From PFJX01 sp040751755 (GTDB lineage Bacteria; Pseudomonadota; Gammaproteobacteria; Burkholderiales; Thiobacillaceae): a stretch of 64,000 nucleotides of DNA. How positions within the stretch are numbered: position 1 is the stretch's first letter; the number at the start of each line of letters is the position of its first letter. Both the position numbers and the translations under genes were made by a program. The stretch is from positions 1-64,000 of the forward strand of contig JBFMHC010000031.1 in NCBI GenBank assembly GCA_040751755.1, given 5' to 3'. Shown here in pieces: positions 48,760 to 58,066 of this stretch. The notes beneath the pieces are model-generated. The model did not search any database. It was not told the origin of the DNA and worked only from the letters and a program-made list of their open reading frames with translations.

Positions 48760-49125
48760 ATGCCTCGCGTCAAACGTGGTGTAACCGCACACGCCAATCA
48801 CAAGAAGGTCCTGGATGCCGCCAAAGGCTACCGTGGCCGCCGCAAGAACGTATTCCGCGTCGCCAACGAAGCGGTCATGAAGGCCGGGCAGTATGCCTAC
48901 CGCGACCGCCGTCAGCGCAAGCGCCAGTTCCGTCAGCTGTGGATCGCCCGTATCAACGCCGCCGTGCGCGACCTGGGCCTGGACATGACCTACAGCGTGT
49001 TCATGAACGGCCTGAAGAAGGCGAACATCGAGATCGACCGCAAGGTCCTGTCCGATATGGCCATCTTCGACCAGCCGGCCTTCGCCAAGATCGCCGAGCA
49101 GGCCAAGGCCTCCCTGGCTGCCTAA
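48760..49125 (+). CDS. rplT: 50S ribosomal protein L20
   Basis: 121 aa: PRVKRGVTAHANHKKVLDAA, then KGYRGRRKNVFRVANEAVMK and YRDRRQRKRQFRQLWIARIN. A strong AAGGAGAA ribosome binding site precedes the ATG. Early assembly protein of the large subunit. Confidence 0.98.
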   Translation: MPRVKRGVTAHANHKKVLDAAKGYRGRRKNVFRVANEAVMKAGQYAYRDRRQRKRQFRQLWIARINAAVRDLGLDMTYSVFMNGLKKANIEIDRKVLSDMAIFDQPAFAKIAEQAKASLAA

Positions 49126-49177
49126 CGTCGTACACATATCGGCCGGAACAAGCCTCGAACTTGCCCGGCGATATCGA

Positions 49178-49202
49178 GGGAGGCCCGCAAGGCCTCCCTT
49201 TT
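49178..49202 (+). terminator. Intrinsic terminator between rplT and pheS
   Basis: GGGAGGCC-N5-GGCCTCCC followed by TTTT, 52 bp after the rplT stop and 52 bp before pheS. Confidence 0.85.
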
Positions 49203-49253
49203 CATTTGTGTGATCGCATTCCCGCGCGTAGAGCGCAATGAACCGAGTCCGCC

Positions 49254-50234
49254 ATGAACCTGGATGACATCCTCAAGGACGCCGAACGCGAGTTCGCCGC
49301 CGCCGCCAACCTGCCGACCCTGGACCAGGTAAAGGCCCGCTTCCTGGGCAAGACCGGGGCCATCACCGAGCAGATGAAAGGTCTCGGCGCGCTGCCGCCC
49401 GAGGAGCGCAAGAACGCCGGTGCACGCATCAATGAGGTGAAGAACCAGGTCGAGGCCTTGCTCAAGGCCCGGCGCGATGCCATCCAGGCCGCGGACCTGG
49501 AGAAGCAGCTGGCGTCCGAGTCCCTGGATGTGACCCTGCCGGGGCGAGGCGAGGGCGTGGGCGGCCTGCACCCGGTGACGCGCGCGCTGGCCCGCATCGA
49601 ATCCCTGTTCACCTCGATCGGCTTTGCCGTGGCCGACGGCCCGGAGATCGAGACGGACTTCTTCAACTTCACCGCCTTGAACATCCCCGAAGACCATCCG
49701 GCGCGGGCGATGCATGACACCTTCTACCTGAAGGACGGTTCCCTCCTGCGCACCCATACCTCGCCGGTGCAGGTGCATTACATGCAGGCGCACGAACCGC
49801 CGATCCGCATCATCGCCCCTGGTCGCGTCTATCGCGTCGATTCGGATGCCACGCACTCGCCCATGTTCCATCAGGTGGAAGGGCTGTGGGTGGATGAACA
49901 GGTGAGCTTCGCCAACCTGAAGGGCGTGGTGCAGGACTTCCTGCAGCGTTTCTTCGAGCGCGACGACCTGCAGGTGCGATTCCGTCCCTCCTTCTTCCCC
50001 TTCACCGAACCCTCGGCAGAGATGGACATGAGCTGGGGCGACGGCTGGCTGGAGATCGGCGGCTGCGGCATGGTGCATCCCAGCGTGTTCTCGCACGTCG
50101 GCATCGACAGCGAGCGCTACCAGGGCTTCGCCTTCGGCATGGGCGTGGAACGCCTCGCCATGCTGCGCTACGGCGTCGATGACCTCCGTCTGTTCTTCGA
50201 GAACGACCTGCGCTTCCTGAAGCAATTCGCCTGA
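49254..50234 (+). CDS. pheS: Phenylalanyl-tRNA synthetase alpha subunit
   Basis: 326 aa. An N-terminal coiled-coil tRNA-binding region is followed by the class II core: HPVTRALARIESLFTSIGF, YRVDSDATHSPMFHQVEGLW (motif 2) and GFAFGMGVERLAMLRYGVDD (motif 3). Partner of PheT, encoded 11 bp downstream; together they form the alpha2beta2 enzyme. Confidence 0.98.
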   Translation: MNLDDILKDAEREFAAAANLPTLDQVKARFLGKTGAITEQMKGLGALPPEERKNAGARINEVKNQVEALLKARRDAIQAADLEKQLASESLDVTLPGRGEGVGGLHPVTRALARIESLFTSIGFAVADGPEIETDFFNFTALNIPEDHPARAMHDTFYLKDGSLLRTHTSPVQVHYMQAHEPPIRIIAPGRVYRVDSDATHSPMFHQVEGLWVDEQVSFANLKGVVQDFLQRFFERDDLQVRFRPSFFPFTEPSAEMDMSWGDGWLEIGGCGMVHPSVFSHVGIDSERYQGFAFGMGVERLAMLRYGVDDLRLFFENDLRFLKQFA

Positions 50235-50245
50235 GGTAACACACC

Positions 50246-52603
50246 ATGCAATTTTCCGAAGCCTGGCTGCGCAGCCTCGTCAATCCGGACCTGAGCTCCA
50301 CACAATTGGCGCACCTGTTGACCATGGCCGGTCTGGAGGTGGAGGCCGTGGCACCGGTGGCTGCACCTTTCACCCAGGTCGTGGTGGCGGAAATCCTCTC
50401 CGCAGAGAAGCACCCCAATGCCGACCGCCTTCAGGTCTGCCAGGTCAATGTCGGCGAGGCGGCGCCGCTGACCATCGTGTGTGGCGCCCCCAATGCCCGC
50501 GCCGGCTTGAAGACCGCCTGCGCGCGAGTCGGCGCGCAACTGCCGGGAGACTTCAGCATCAAGCAGGCCAAGGTGCGCGGCGTCGAGTCCTTCGGCATGT
50601 TGTGCTCGGCCAAGGAGCTCGGCATCGCCGCCGATGCGCAGGGCATCATGGAACTGTCGGCCGACGCCCCCGTGGGCGTGTCGCTGCGCGAGTGGCTGGA
50701 CCTCGACGACCAGCTCATCACCCTCAAGCTCACCCCCAACCGTGGCGATTGCCTGTCCATCGCCGGCATCGCACGCGAGGTCTCGGCCCTGACCGGGGTG
50801 TCCATGACGGCGCTGGACTGCGCCGCAGTCGCCCCGACGATCGCCGACACCTTCCCGGTGTCCATCGACGCCGCGGCCGCCTGCCCGCGCTACTGCGGCC
50901 GCGTGCTGCGCGGCCTCGATCCGCGCGCCGCCACGCCGACCTGGATGGTGCGACGCCTGGAGCGTTGCGGCCTGCGCCCCATCAACCCGGTGGTGGACGT
51001 GACCAACTATGTCCTGCTGGAGATGGGGCAGCCGATGCACGGCTTCGACCTCGCACGCCTGTCCGGCACACTGCGCGCCCGCATGGCCACCAGCGGCGAG
51101 CGCCTGCGTCTGCTCAACGGCGAGGACATCGAGTTGCTCGCCGACAACCTGGTGATCGCCGACGACAACGGACCCCTGGCACTCGCCGGCATCATGGGCG
51201 GGGAGGGGAGCGGTGTCGGCGATGCCACCACCGATGTCTTCCTCGAGGCCGCCCACTTCGCTCCCGAGGCGGTGGCTGGCAGGGCGCGCGCTCACGGCCT
51301 GGCCACCGATTCCTCGCACCGCTTCGAGCGCGGCGTCGATCCGGAACTGCCCATGCGCGCCATGGAGCGTGCCACGCGCCTGATCCTCGACATCTGCGGC
51401 GGCCAAGCGGGCCCGGTGCAGATAGCGGGGGGTGGCGTATCGGCGCGCGACCCCGTGCCGTTCCGGCCCGCGCGGGCCCGCCGCCTGCTTGGCTTCGAGG
51501 TGGCCGACGAGGTCATGGCGGATATCCTGGTGCGCCTGGACATGCGCGTGGAGGCGGCCGGCGAGGGCTTCCTGGTGTCCGCGCCCAGCCATCGCTTCGA
51601 CATCACCCGCGAGGTCGACCTGATCGAGGAGGTCGTCCGCGTGCACGGCTACGATGCCGTTCCCGCCACCCTGGCGCGCGGCGTGCATGCCATGCTGCCC
51701 GATAGGGAGCAGGTTCGCGCCGATTCCGGGATAAAAAACTTATTGTTGTCAAGGGGATACCAGGAGGTTGTGACGTACAGCTTCATTTCGGGTGAGCTTG
51801 ACGCGGACTTCCGTGCCGAGGGCGAGCCGGTGCCCCTGGTCAACCCCATCGCCAGCCAGATGGGCTACATGCGCGGCAGCCTCATGGGTGGCCTGCTGCA
51901 GACCCTGCGCTACAACCTGAACCGGGGCCAGGAACGCCTGCGGCTGTTCGAGGTCGGCCGTGTGTTCATCGGTGCGAAACCCGACCAGCAGCCTTTGCGC
52001 GCCGCCGGCCTCGCCTATGGCCCCGCCTTGCCTGAGCAGTGGGGCGGCAAGGCGCGCATGACCGACTTCTACGACCTGCGCGCTGATCTCGAGGCCCTGT
52101 TGTTCCCCCTGTCGCCAGGTTTCACGGCGGCGCGGCATCCAGCCTTGCATCCCGGCCAATGCGCGAGCGTCCACCTGGATGGGTGGCAGATTGGCTGGAT
52201 CGGTGCCCTCCACCCGGCATTGGTGCAGAAGCACGGCTTGGCCAAGGCGCCGTTCCTCTTCGAGCTGGACCTGGAAGGCCTGATGCGGCGTCCCATGCCC
52301 CGCTTCGCCGGTGTCGCGCGCCAGACCATGGTGCGCCGCGACATCGCCGTCGTAGTGGACGCGGCACAGCCAGTGGGTGAGATGCTGGCGCGTGTCCTGG
52401 CGGAGAGACCGGAACTCGTGGCTGACTTCAGTCTGTTTGACGTGTATCAGGGGCAGGGTGTCGACGAGGGCAAAAAAAGCCTTGCTTTCAAAGTGTTGGT
52501 GCAACATACTGAGAAAACGCTTACAGACGCGGAGATCGATGCGGCCGTGCAGGACGTGTTGAATATCCTGAACAAGAACTTCCAAGCCAGTTTGCGCAGC
52601 TGA
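50246..52603 (+). CDS. pheT: Phenylalanyl-tRNA synthetase beta subunit
   Basis: 785 aa. The order of domains is typical: EMAP-like tRNA-binding domain (AEILSAEKHPNADRLQVCQV), B3/B4 editing domain, B5, a catalytic-like core, and the C-terminal FDX-ACB domain (MVRRDIAVVVDAAQPVGEML). Required for tRNA binding and editing of tyrosine. Confidence 0.98.
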   Translation: MQFSEAWLRSLVNPDLSSTQLAHLLTMAGLEVEAVAPVAAPFTQVVVAEILSAEKHPNADRLQVCQVNVGEAAPLTIVCGAPNARAGLKTACARVGAQLPGDFSIKQAKVRGVESFGMLCSAKELGIAADAQGIMELSADAPVGVSLREWLDLDDQLITLKLTPNRGDCLSIAGIAREVSALTGVSMTALDCAAVAPTIADTFPVSIDAAAACPRYCGRVLRGLDPRAATPTWMVRRLERCGLRPINPVVDVTNYVLLEMGQPMHGFDLARLSGTLRARMATSGERLRLLNGEDIELLADNLVIADDNGPLALAGIMGGEGSGVGDATTDVFLEAAHFAPEAVAGRARAHGLATDSSHRFERGVDPELPMRAMERATRLILDICGGQAGPVQIAGGGVSARDPVPFRPARARRLLGFEVADEVMADILVRLDMRVEAAGEGFLVSAPSHRFDITREVDLIEEVVRVHGYDAVPATLARGVHAMLPDREQVRADSGIKNLLLSRGYQEVVTYSFISGELDADFRAEGEPVPLVNPIASQMGYMRGSLMGGLLQTLRYNLNRGQERLRLFEVGRVFIGAKPDQQPLRAAGLAYGPALPEQWGGKARMTDFYDLRADLEALLFPLSPGFTAARHPALHPGQCASVHLDGWQIGWIGALHPALVQKHGLAKAPFLFELDLEGLMRRPMPRFAGVARQTMVRRDIAVVVDAAQPVGEMLARVLAERPELVADFSLFDVYQGQGVDEGKKSLAFKVLVQHTEKTLTDAEIDAAVQDVLNILNKNFQASLRS

Positions 52604-52644
52604 ACCGACCCAGGTCCAGGCGGCTGCCCGGAGACGAGTACTAC

Positions 52645-52956
52645 ATGACCACGCTGACCAAGGCAGAGCTTGCCAATCTGCTGTTCGAAAAGGTTGGCCT
52701 CAACAAACGCGAGGCCAAGGAGATGGTGGAGTCCTTCTTCGAGGAGATCCGCATTTCCCTGGAGAAGGGCGACAGCGTCAAGCTGTCCGGTTTCGGCAAT
52801 TTCCAACTGCGCGAGAAACCGCAACGCCCCGGCCGCAACCCCAAGACCGGCGAGGAAATGCCCATCACGGCGCGGCGTGTCGTGACCTTCCACGTCAGTC
52901 AAAAACTGAAGGCGATGGTGGAAGAGGCCCATGGCGGAACTGCTAACCAGCTCTGA
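52645..52956 (+). CDS. ihfA: Integration host factor alpha subunit
   Basis: 103 aa of the HU/IHF family: TLTKAELANLLFEKVGLNKR, KLSGFGNFQLREKPQRPGRN, and the PGRNPKTGEEMPI signature that inserts into the minor groove. It heterodimerises with IhfB to bend DNA; IHF often assists sigma-54 promoters, which is relevant to the promoter at 38.46 kb. Encoded after pheT, the usual place. Confidence 0.97.
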   Translation: MTTLTKAELANLLFEKVGLNKREAKEMVESFFEEIRISLEKGDSVKLSGFGNFQLREKPQRPGRNPKTGEEMPITARRVVTFHVSQKLKAMVEEAHGGTANQL

Positions 52957-53332
52957 GCTGCCCCCCATCCCACCCAAGCGCTACTTCACGATCGGTGAGG
53001 TGAGCGAGTTGTGCGGCGTGAAGCCGCACGTGCTGCGCTACTGGGAGCAGGAGTTCACCCAGCTCAAGCCGGTGAAGCGGCGCGGCAACCGCCGCTATTA
53101 CCAGCACCACGAGGTGATGCTGATCCGTCGCATCCGCGAGTTGCTGTACGAGCAGGGCTTCACCATCAGCGGTGCGCGCAACCGCCTGGTCAGCGAGGGC
53201 GTCAACCACGCACCTGCCGCCGATGCCGGCGAAGAAGTGCCGGGCGCGGCGGAGTCCGAGCACTCGCCCCTGCCCGACTTGGCCGCCATCAAGGCCGAAC
53301 TCTCCGAGATCATCGCCATCCTGCGCGGTTGA
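52931..53332 (+). CDS. MerR-family transcriptional regulator (ihfA-linked type)
   Basis: 133 aa. The MerR helix-turn-helix and wing are clear: RYFTIGEVSELCGVKPHVLR, YWEQEFTQLKPVKRRGNRRY, and an HHEVMLIRRIRELLYEQGFT helix. The C-terminal part is short and helical with no cysteine cluster, so it is not a metal sensor. A MerR-like gene overlapping ihfA is the common arrangement in beta/gammaproteobacteria. Overlap is 26 bp. Confidence 0.93.
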   Translation: MAELLTSSELPPIPPKRYFTIGEVSELCGVKPHVLRYWEQEFTQLKPVKRRGNRRYYQHHEVMLIRRIRELLYEQGFTISGARNRLVSEGVNHAPAADAGEEVPGAAESEHSPLPDLAAIKAELSEIIAILRG

Positions 53333-53453
53333 GGCGCCCTGCCGCCGGCAGGCATGTCCCCATACCTTTGCATCAAGTGCTGCGGCCTCGCAGCTGCCGT
53401 CTCTTGCGCCTCTCGTCAAGGACTGAAATGTCAGATTTTTTACGCCTTGGCTG

Positions 53454-53482
53454 TTTACCGGAAGGGGGCGAGTCCCTATAAT
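53454..53482 (+). promoter_or_regulatory. Sigma-70 promoter of tRNA-Pro
   Basis: -35 TTTACC, 17-bp spacer, perfect -10 TATAAT, ending 10 bp before the tRNA. Confidence 0.82.
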
Positions 53483-53492
53483 GCGCGGCGTT

Positions 53493-53569
53493 CGGGGCGT
53501 AGCGCAGCCTGGTAGCGCACCTGCATGGGGTGCAGGGGGTCGGAAGTTCGAATCTTCTCGCCCCGACCA
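53493..53569 (+). tRNA. tRNA-Pro (anticodon GGG)
   Basis: 77 nt with encoded CCA. Acceptor CGGGGCG pairs with CGCCCCG, anticodon loop ATGGGGT gives GGG, T-arm AAGTTCGAATCTT. A T-rich stretch follows the 3' end. Confidence 0.97.
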
Positions 53570-53596
53570 TTTTTTCTCTCTCCCTTCTCGCGGCGA

Positions 53597-54343
53597 ATGC
53601 GGATTCTGCTCAGCAACGACGACGGCTACTTTGCACCAGGACTGGCCGTCCTAGCCGCAACCCTCAAGCAACACGGGCATCAGATCACGGTCGTCGCGCC
53701 TGAGCGCGACCGCAGCGGTGCCAGCAATTCCCTGACCCTGGACCGCCCGCTCATGGTGCGGACCACCCCCGGGGGCTTCCATTACGTCAACGGCACGCCC
53801 ACCGATTGCGTGCACCTCGCGGTCACGGGCCTGCTGCCCGAACTGCCGCAGATGGTGATCTCCGGCATCAACCACGGCGCCAACATGGGCGACGACACGG
53901 TCTATTCCGGCACCGTCGCCGCCGCCACCGAAGGCTTCCTGCTGGGCGTCCCCTCCGTGGCGGTGTCCCTGGCGAACCTACAGGGTGAGCATTTCCAGAC
54001 CGCCGCCGACTTCGTTGCCGACCTGGCGGATCGTTTCGCTTCCCAACCCTTCCCCGAACAGGTCCTGCTGAATGTCAACGTGCCGGACCTCCCACCCGAG
54101 CGCATCCAGGGCAGCGAGGTGACCCGTCTTGGCAAGCGCCACAAGGCGCAGGACACGGTGAAGACCATCAACCCGCGCAACCAGACCATGTACTGGGTGG
54201 GTGCGGCCGGCGCCGCGCAGGATTCCGGGCCGGGCACGGACTTCCACGCCGTGGCGCACGACCGCATCTCCATCACCCCCCTGCAGCTGGACCTGACCCG
54301 CTACAACCAGCTCGGCGTCCTGGAAGACTGGCTGCGGCAATGA
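53597..54343 (+). CDS. surE: 5'/3'-nucleotidase SurE
   Basis: 248 aa from ATG 53597. The metal-binding motif RILLSNDDGYFAPGL is at the N-terminus; APERDRSGASNSLTL and SGINHGANMGDDTVYSGTVA are family-typical. A survival-linked phosphatase acting on nucleoside monophosphates. It overlaps pcm by 4 bp (ATGA). Confidence 0.97.
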   Translation: MRILLSNDDGYFAPGLAVLAATLKQHGHQITVVAPERDRSGASNSLTLDRPLMVRTTPGGFHYVNGTPTDCVHLAVTGLLPELPQMVISGINHGANMGDDTVYSGTVAAATEGFLLGVPSVAVSLANLQGEHFQTAADFVADLADRFASQPFPEQVLLNVNVPDLPPERIQGSEVTRLGKRHKAQDTVKTINPRNQTMYWVGAAGAAQDSGPGTDFHAVAHDRISITPLQLDLTRYNQLGVLEDWLRQ

Positions 54344-54996
54344 TCACGCAGGGCATCGGCATGACCTCGCAGCGCGCGCGTGCGCGCATGATCGAGCGCC
54401 TGAAGGCGCAGGGCATCAGCGATTCCCGCGTCCTGGCGGCAATGGCCGAGGTGCCGCGCCACCCCTTCCTCGAGGAGGGCATCCAGGAGCGTGCCTACGA
54501 CGAGACGCCTTTGCCGATCGGCCAGGGGCAGACCATCTCCAGCCCCTATACCGTCGCCCTGAGCTGCGAGTTGATCAGCCAGGGACGGCCGCTCGAACGG
54601 GTGCTGGAGGTCGGCGGCGGTTGCGGTTACCAGGCCGCGGTGCTGTCCAAGCTGGCGAAGGAGGTGCTGAGCCTGGAGCGCATTGCCAAGCTGATCGGCC
54701 GCGCCCGCCAGACGCTGCGCGGCCTGCGCATCAACAACGTGCTGATGAAGAACGTCGACGGCAGCGAGGGCTTCCCCGCCGCGGCGCCCTACGACGCGAT
54801 CGTCGTCGCCGCCGCCATGCCCTACATCCCCGAGGCCCTGAAGCAGCAGTTGAAGCCGGGCGGGAGGCTGGTGGCACCGGTCGGCGCGGGCGATGCGCAG
54901 CGCCTGTTCCTGGTCGAGGCCCTGCCGGGCGGCGGCTTCGTCGAGAAGGAGCTGGAGGCGGTGAAGTTCGTGCCCCTGCTCCCAGGGGTCACTTGA
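54340..54996 (+). CDS. pcm: Protein-L-isoaspartate O-methyltransferase
   Basis: 218 aa. PIGQGQTISSPYTVALSCEL and the SAM-binding motif VLEVGGGCGYQAAVLSKLA identify the family; the motif usually reads GTGSGYQ, here GGGCGYQ. It repairs isoaspartyl residues in aged proteins. The downstream nlpD-like gene starts inside its stop codon. Confidence 0.95.
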   Translation: MITQGIGMTSQRARARMIERLKAQGISDSRVLAAMAEVPRHPFLEEGIQERAYDETPLPIGQGQTISSPYTVALSCELISQGRPLERVLEVGGGCGYQAAVLSKLAKEVLSLERIAKLIGRARQTLRGLRINNVLMKNVDGSEGFPAAAPYDAIVVAAAMPYIPEALKQQLKPGGRLVAPVGAGDAQRLFLVEALPGGGFVEKELEAVKFVPLLPGVT

Positions 54997-55769
54997 GGCG
55001 CATCGCCCTGGTCCTGTTCGGACCGCTTTTATGTCTTGCCCTCGCGGGGTGTGGCAACACCCGTTACCCCGCGCCGGTGCGCGAGTCTTCCCCGAAATAC
55101 CGCGCCGCGGTCGAACGCAAGCCTCTGCCACCCGTACCTCCCGGCCACTACCGGGTTCAGCCCGGCGACACCCTGTTCAAGATCGCCTTCGACAAGGGCC
55201 TGGACCACCAGGCCCTGGCGGAATGGAACGGCCTCGATGACCCGGACCACATCGTGGTCGGCAGCGTGCTGCGCCTGACCCCGCCCAGGCCGACGCTCGT
55301 CACGCGGCCGCTGGCCGCCCACGCCAATGTCGAGGCACGCCCGATGCCTGCGGAGCCCACCGTATCACCCAGTCCCGAGGATGCCGTTCCAGACGTCTGG
55401 TCCTGGCCGGCGCGCGGCACCCTGGCGGCGCGTTTCGGCGAGGGCCTGAGCAAGGGCATCGACATCCTCGGCATGCGCGGCCAGCAGGTGCAGGCCGCGG
55501 CACCCGGCAAGGTTGCCTATACCGGTGCCGGCTTGCGGGGGTATGGAAAACTCATCATCATCCGGCACGGCAAGACCCTTCTGTCCGCCTATGCGCATAA
55601 CGCACGCATCCTGGTGCGGGAAGGCCAGGCCGTGGCGCGTGGCCAGGTGATCGGCGAGATGGGCGACACGGATGCGGACCGGGTCAAGTTACATTTCGAG
55701 ATCCGGGAACTGGGCAAGCCGGTGGATCCACTAAATTACTTGCCGAACCTAGAGAAAACGGCGGGATGA
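54993..55769 (+). CDS. nlpD: NlpD-like lipoprotein with LysM and degenerate LytM domains
   Basis: 258 aa from a TTG overlapping the pcm stop (TTGA). The signal ends in a lipobox LALAGC. LysM (HYRVQPGDTLFKIAFDKGLD) binds peptidoglycan. The C-terminal LytM/M23 domain lacks metal ligands: GLSKGIDILGMRG in place of the H-G-x-D motif and KLHFEI instead of HLHFE, so it is probably an amidase activator rather than an enzyme, as in EnvC/NlpD proteins. The rpoS start follows by 1 bp. In E. coli rpoS promoters lie within nlpD. Confidence 0.93.
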   Translation: MRRIALVLFGPLLCLALAGCGNTRYPAPVRESSPKYRAAVERKPLPPVPPGHYRVQPGDTLFKIAFDKGLDHQALAEWNGLDDPDHIVVGSVLRLTPPRPTLVTRPLAAHANVEARPMPAEPTVSPSPEDAVPDVWSWPARGTLAARFGEGLSKGIDILGMRGQQVQAAAPGKVAYTGAGLRGYGKLIIIRHGKTLLSAYAHNARILVREGQAVARGQVIGEMGDTDADRVKLHFEIRELGKPVDPLNYLPNLEKTAG

Positions 55770-55770
55770 G

Positions 55771-56718
55771 ATGAGTGAGAGGATGGAGGAAGAAGATGAT
55801 TTCGATCAGGCCGAGCCGCAGGGCCAGCCAGAAGCGGAAGATCTGGACGCCGACAAGCCATTGCCGCACGCGGAGGCGGACTACGATGAGTTGCTCGACG
55901 TCACCCAGATCTATCTCAACGAGATCGGCCGCGAAGGACTGCTGACGCCTGAGCGCGAGCGCGAGCTGGCGATGAAGGTGCGCCAGGGCGACTTCGAGGC
56001 GCGCCAGAAGATGATCGAGCACAACCTGCGTCTGGTCGTGAACATCGCCAAGCATTACGTCAACCGCGGTCTGTCCCTGCTCGATCTGATCGAGGAGGGC
56101 AACCTGGGCCTGATGCACGCCCTCGACAAGTTCGAGCCGGAACGCGGCTTCCGCTTCTCCACCTATGCCACCTGGTGGGTGCGGCAGAACATCGAGCGGG
56201 CGATCATGAACCAGTCGCGCACCATCCGCCTGCCGGTGCACGTGATCAAGGAACTCAACATCTACCTGCGCGCGCAGCGCCATCTCGAGTCGCACGGCAT
56301 GCCCGACGCCGGCCCGGAGGAGATCGCGGCCCTGACCAACCGGCCGCTCGAGGAGGTGGTGCGCATCATGTCCCTCAACGAGCGGGTCGCCTCGCTGGAT
56401 GCGCCGCTGGACATCGACCCGACCCTGTCCATCGGCGAGGCCATCGCCGACGAGAACTCCGAGCAGCCCGAGAAGATGCTGCAGCTCGCCGAGGTCGAGC
56501 ACTACGTGCAGGAGTGGCTCGCCGAGCTTCAGGAACGGCACCGCTGGGTGATCGAACGCCGCTTCGGCCTCAACAACCAGGACATCGCCACCCTGGAGGA
56601 GCTCGCCGAGCACCTCGGCGTCACGCGCGAGCGCGTGCGCCAGATCCAACTCGAGGCCCTGCAGACCCTGCGCCGCATCCTGCGACGCCGCGGCATGTCG
56701 CGGGACGGTCTGCTTTGA
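55771..56718 (+). CDS. rpoS: RNA polymerase sigma factor RpoS
   Basis: 315 aa. Acidic N-terminus, then region 1.2 (DVTQIYLNEIGREGLLTPER), region 2 (DLIEEGNLGLMHALDKFEPE, then RGFRFSTYATWWVRQNIERA), region 3 and region 4 (TLEELAEHLGVTRERVRQIQ). Master regulator of stationary phase and general stress. Its stop overlaps the HAD gene start. Confidence 0.96.
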   Translation: MSERMEEEDDFDQAEPQGQPEAEDLDADKPLPHAEADYDELLDVTQIYLNEIGREGLLTPERERELAMKVRQGDFEARQKMIEHNLRLVVNIAKHYVNRGLSLLDLIEEGNLGLMHALDKFEPERGFRFSTYATWWVRQNIERAIMNQSRTIRLPVHVIKELNIYLRAQRHLESHGMPDAGPEEIAALTNRPLEEVVRIMSLNERVASLDAPLDIDPTLSIGEAIADENSEQPEKMLQLAEVEHYVQEWLAELQERHRWVIERRFGLNNQDIATLEELAEHLGVTRERVRQIQLEALQTLRRILRRRGMSRDGLL

Positions 56719-57377
56719 GCCCCGTGCAGCTGCCCTGGCGGGAGATCGATACCGTCCTGCTCGACATGGACGGCACCCTCCTGGACCTGCACTATGACAA
56801 CCACTTCTGGCAGGTCTACGTGCCGGAGAAGTACGCCGAGCGGCATGGTTTGCCGCAGGCCGAGGCGCACGCCGAGTGCTTCCGCCGCTACAACGCCAAG
56901 GCCGGCACGCTGGCCTGGTACTGCGTGGACTACTGGAGCGAGCAGCTGGAACTGGACATCGTCCGCCTCAAGGAGGAGGTCGCGCACCTCATCGCCGTGC
57001 ATCCGGATGTGCCGGAGTTCCTCGACGCCGTGCGCGCCGCCGGCAAGCGCCTGGTGCTGGTGACCAACGCGCACCGCAAGAGCCTCAACCTGAAGATGGA
57101 CCGCACCGGCCTGGGGGTGCATTTCGACGCCATGCACGTCTCGCACGAATACGGTCTCGCCAAGGAAGACCCCGCGTTCTGGGCCGCGCTGCGCGCCAGC
57201 GAGCCCTTCAAGCCGGAACGCACCCTGCTGGTCGACGATAGCCTGCCGGTGTTGCGTTCCGCGCGCAGCTTCGGCATCGCCCACCTGCGCGCGGTGCTGC
57301 AGCCTGACACGCGCCAGCCCGACAAGGACGTCGGCGAGTTCCTTGCCATCCGTAATTTCAGGGAAATCAGGCCATGA
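56715..57377 (+). CDS. yrfG: HAD-family hydrolase, YrfG-like purine nucleotidase
   Basis: 220 aa. HAD motif I DTVLLDMDGTLLDLHYDNHF, motif II VLVTNAH, and motif III/IV in LLVDDSLPVLRSARSFGI. The NHFWxxY(V/I)P segment fits the GMP/IMP nucleotidase YrfG. The best start is TTG at 56715 (overlapping the rpoS stop as TTGA) or GTG at 56724; no ATG precedes motif I. It overlaps the Crp/Fnr gene by 4 bp. Confidence 0.87.
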   Translation: MSPVQLPWREIDTVLLDMDGTLLDLHYDNHFWQVYVPEKYAERHGLPQAEAHAECFRRYNAKAGTLAWYCVDYWSEQLELDIVRLKEEVAHLIAVHPDVPEFLDAVRAAGKRLVLVTNAHRKSLNLKMDRTGLGVHFDAMHVSHEYGLAKEDPAFWAALRASEPFKPERTLLVDDSLPVLRSARSFGIAHLRAVLQPDTRQPDKDVGEFLAIRNFREIRP

Positions 57378-58066
57378 ACGCGAATCTGATAAACCATGAT
57401 CTCGATGCGGTCCGGCGCAACTACCTGTTTTCCGGCCTGGAGGACGATCTGTTCCGCGAAGTGGCCAGCCACGCCAGTTGGATCGAACTGGCGCCCGGAC
57501 AGATCCTGTTCAACCAGGGGGATCCCGCGAACGCCTTCTTCTGGGTCGCGGAAGGCGTGGTGCGGCTGTACCGCGCCTCGCCGCAGGGTGACGAGAAGGT
57601 GATCGAGCTGATCGGCGCGCACCGCATGTTCGCCGAGGCCGTGCTGTTCATGGGCGGGCATTACCCCGTCAATGCCGTGGCGCAGGTGCCGACACGCCTT
57701 GTCGCATTCGATGGGCGCGCCTTCAAGGACTGGCTGACCAAGGACGCGCAGCGCTGCTTCCGTCTCATGGCGGGCATGAGCTCACGCCTGCACAAGCTGG
57801 TAAACGAGATCGACCGCCTGACCCTGATGAAGGGCTCCGACCGCCTGCTGCAATACCTGCTCGACCATTCCGATCCGGACGAGACCGGGCGCCAGCGGGT
57901 CGAGTGGGAAGCGCCCAAGCAGGTCATCGCCTCGCGTATCGGCGTCAAGCCGGAGACCCTGTCCCGCCTCCTGCACAAGCTGAGCGACCAGGGCTGCATC
58001 GAGATGGACGGTACCAGGCTCTACATCAGGGATGCCGAGCGCCTGCAGCAGGTGGGGCTCGATTAG
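57374..58066 (+). CDS. Crp/Fnr-family transcriptional regulator (Dnr-like)
   Basis: 230 aa. An N-terminal cyclic-nucleotide-type beta-barrel (LAPGQILFNQGDPANAFFWV, then VVRLYRASPQGDEKVIELIG) and a C-terminal helix-turn-helix (APKQVIASRIGVKPETLSRL, then LHKLSDQGCIEMDG). No N-terminal Fe-S cysteines, so not a classical Fnr. The overall pattern resembles nitrosative-stress/denitrification regulators of the Dnr branch, but the ligand is not certain. It converges with the next gene, overlapping 4 bp. Confidence 0.87.
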   Translation: MNANLINHDLDAVRRNYLFSGLEDDLFREVASHASWIELAPGQILFNQGDPANAFFWVAEGVVRLYRASPQGDEKVIELIGAHRMFAEAVLFMGGHYPVNAVAQVPTRLVAFDGRAFKDWLTKDAQRCFRLMAGMSSRLHKLVNEIDRLTLMKGSDRLLQYLLDHSDPDETGRQRVEWEAPKQVIASRIGVKPETLSRLLHKLSDQGCIEMDGTRLYIRDAERLQQVGLD

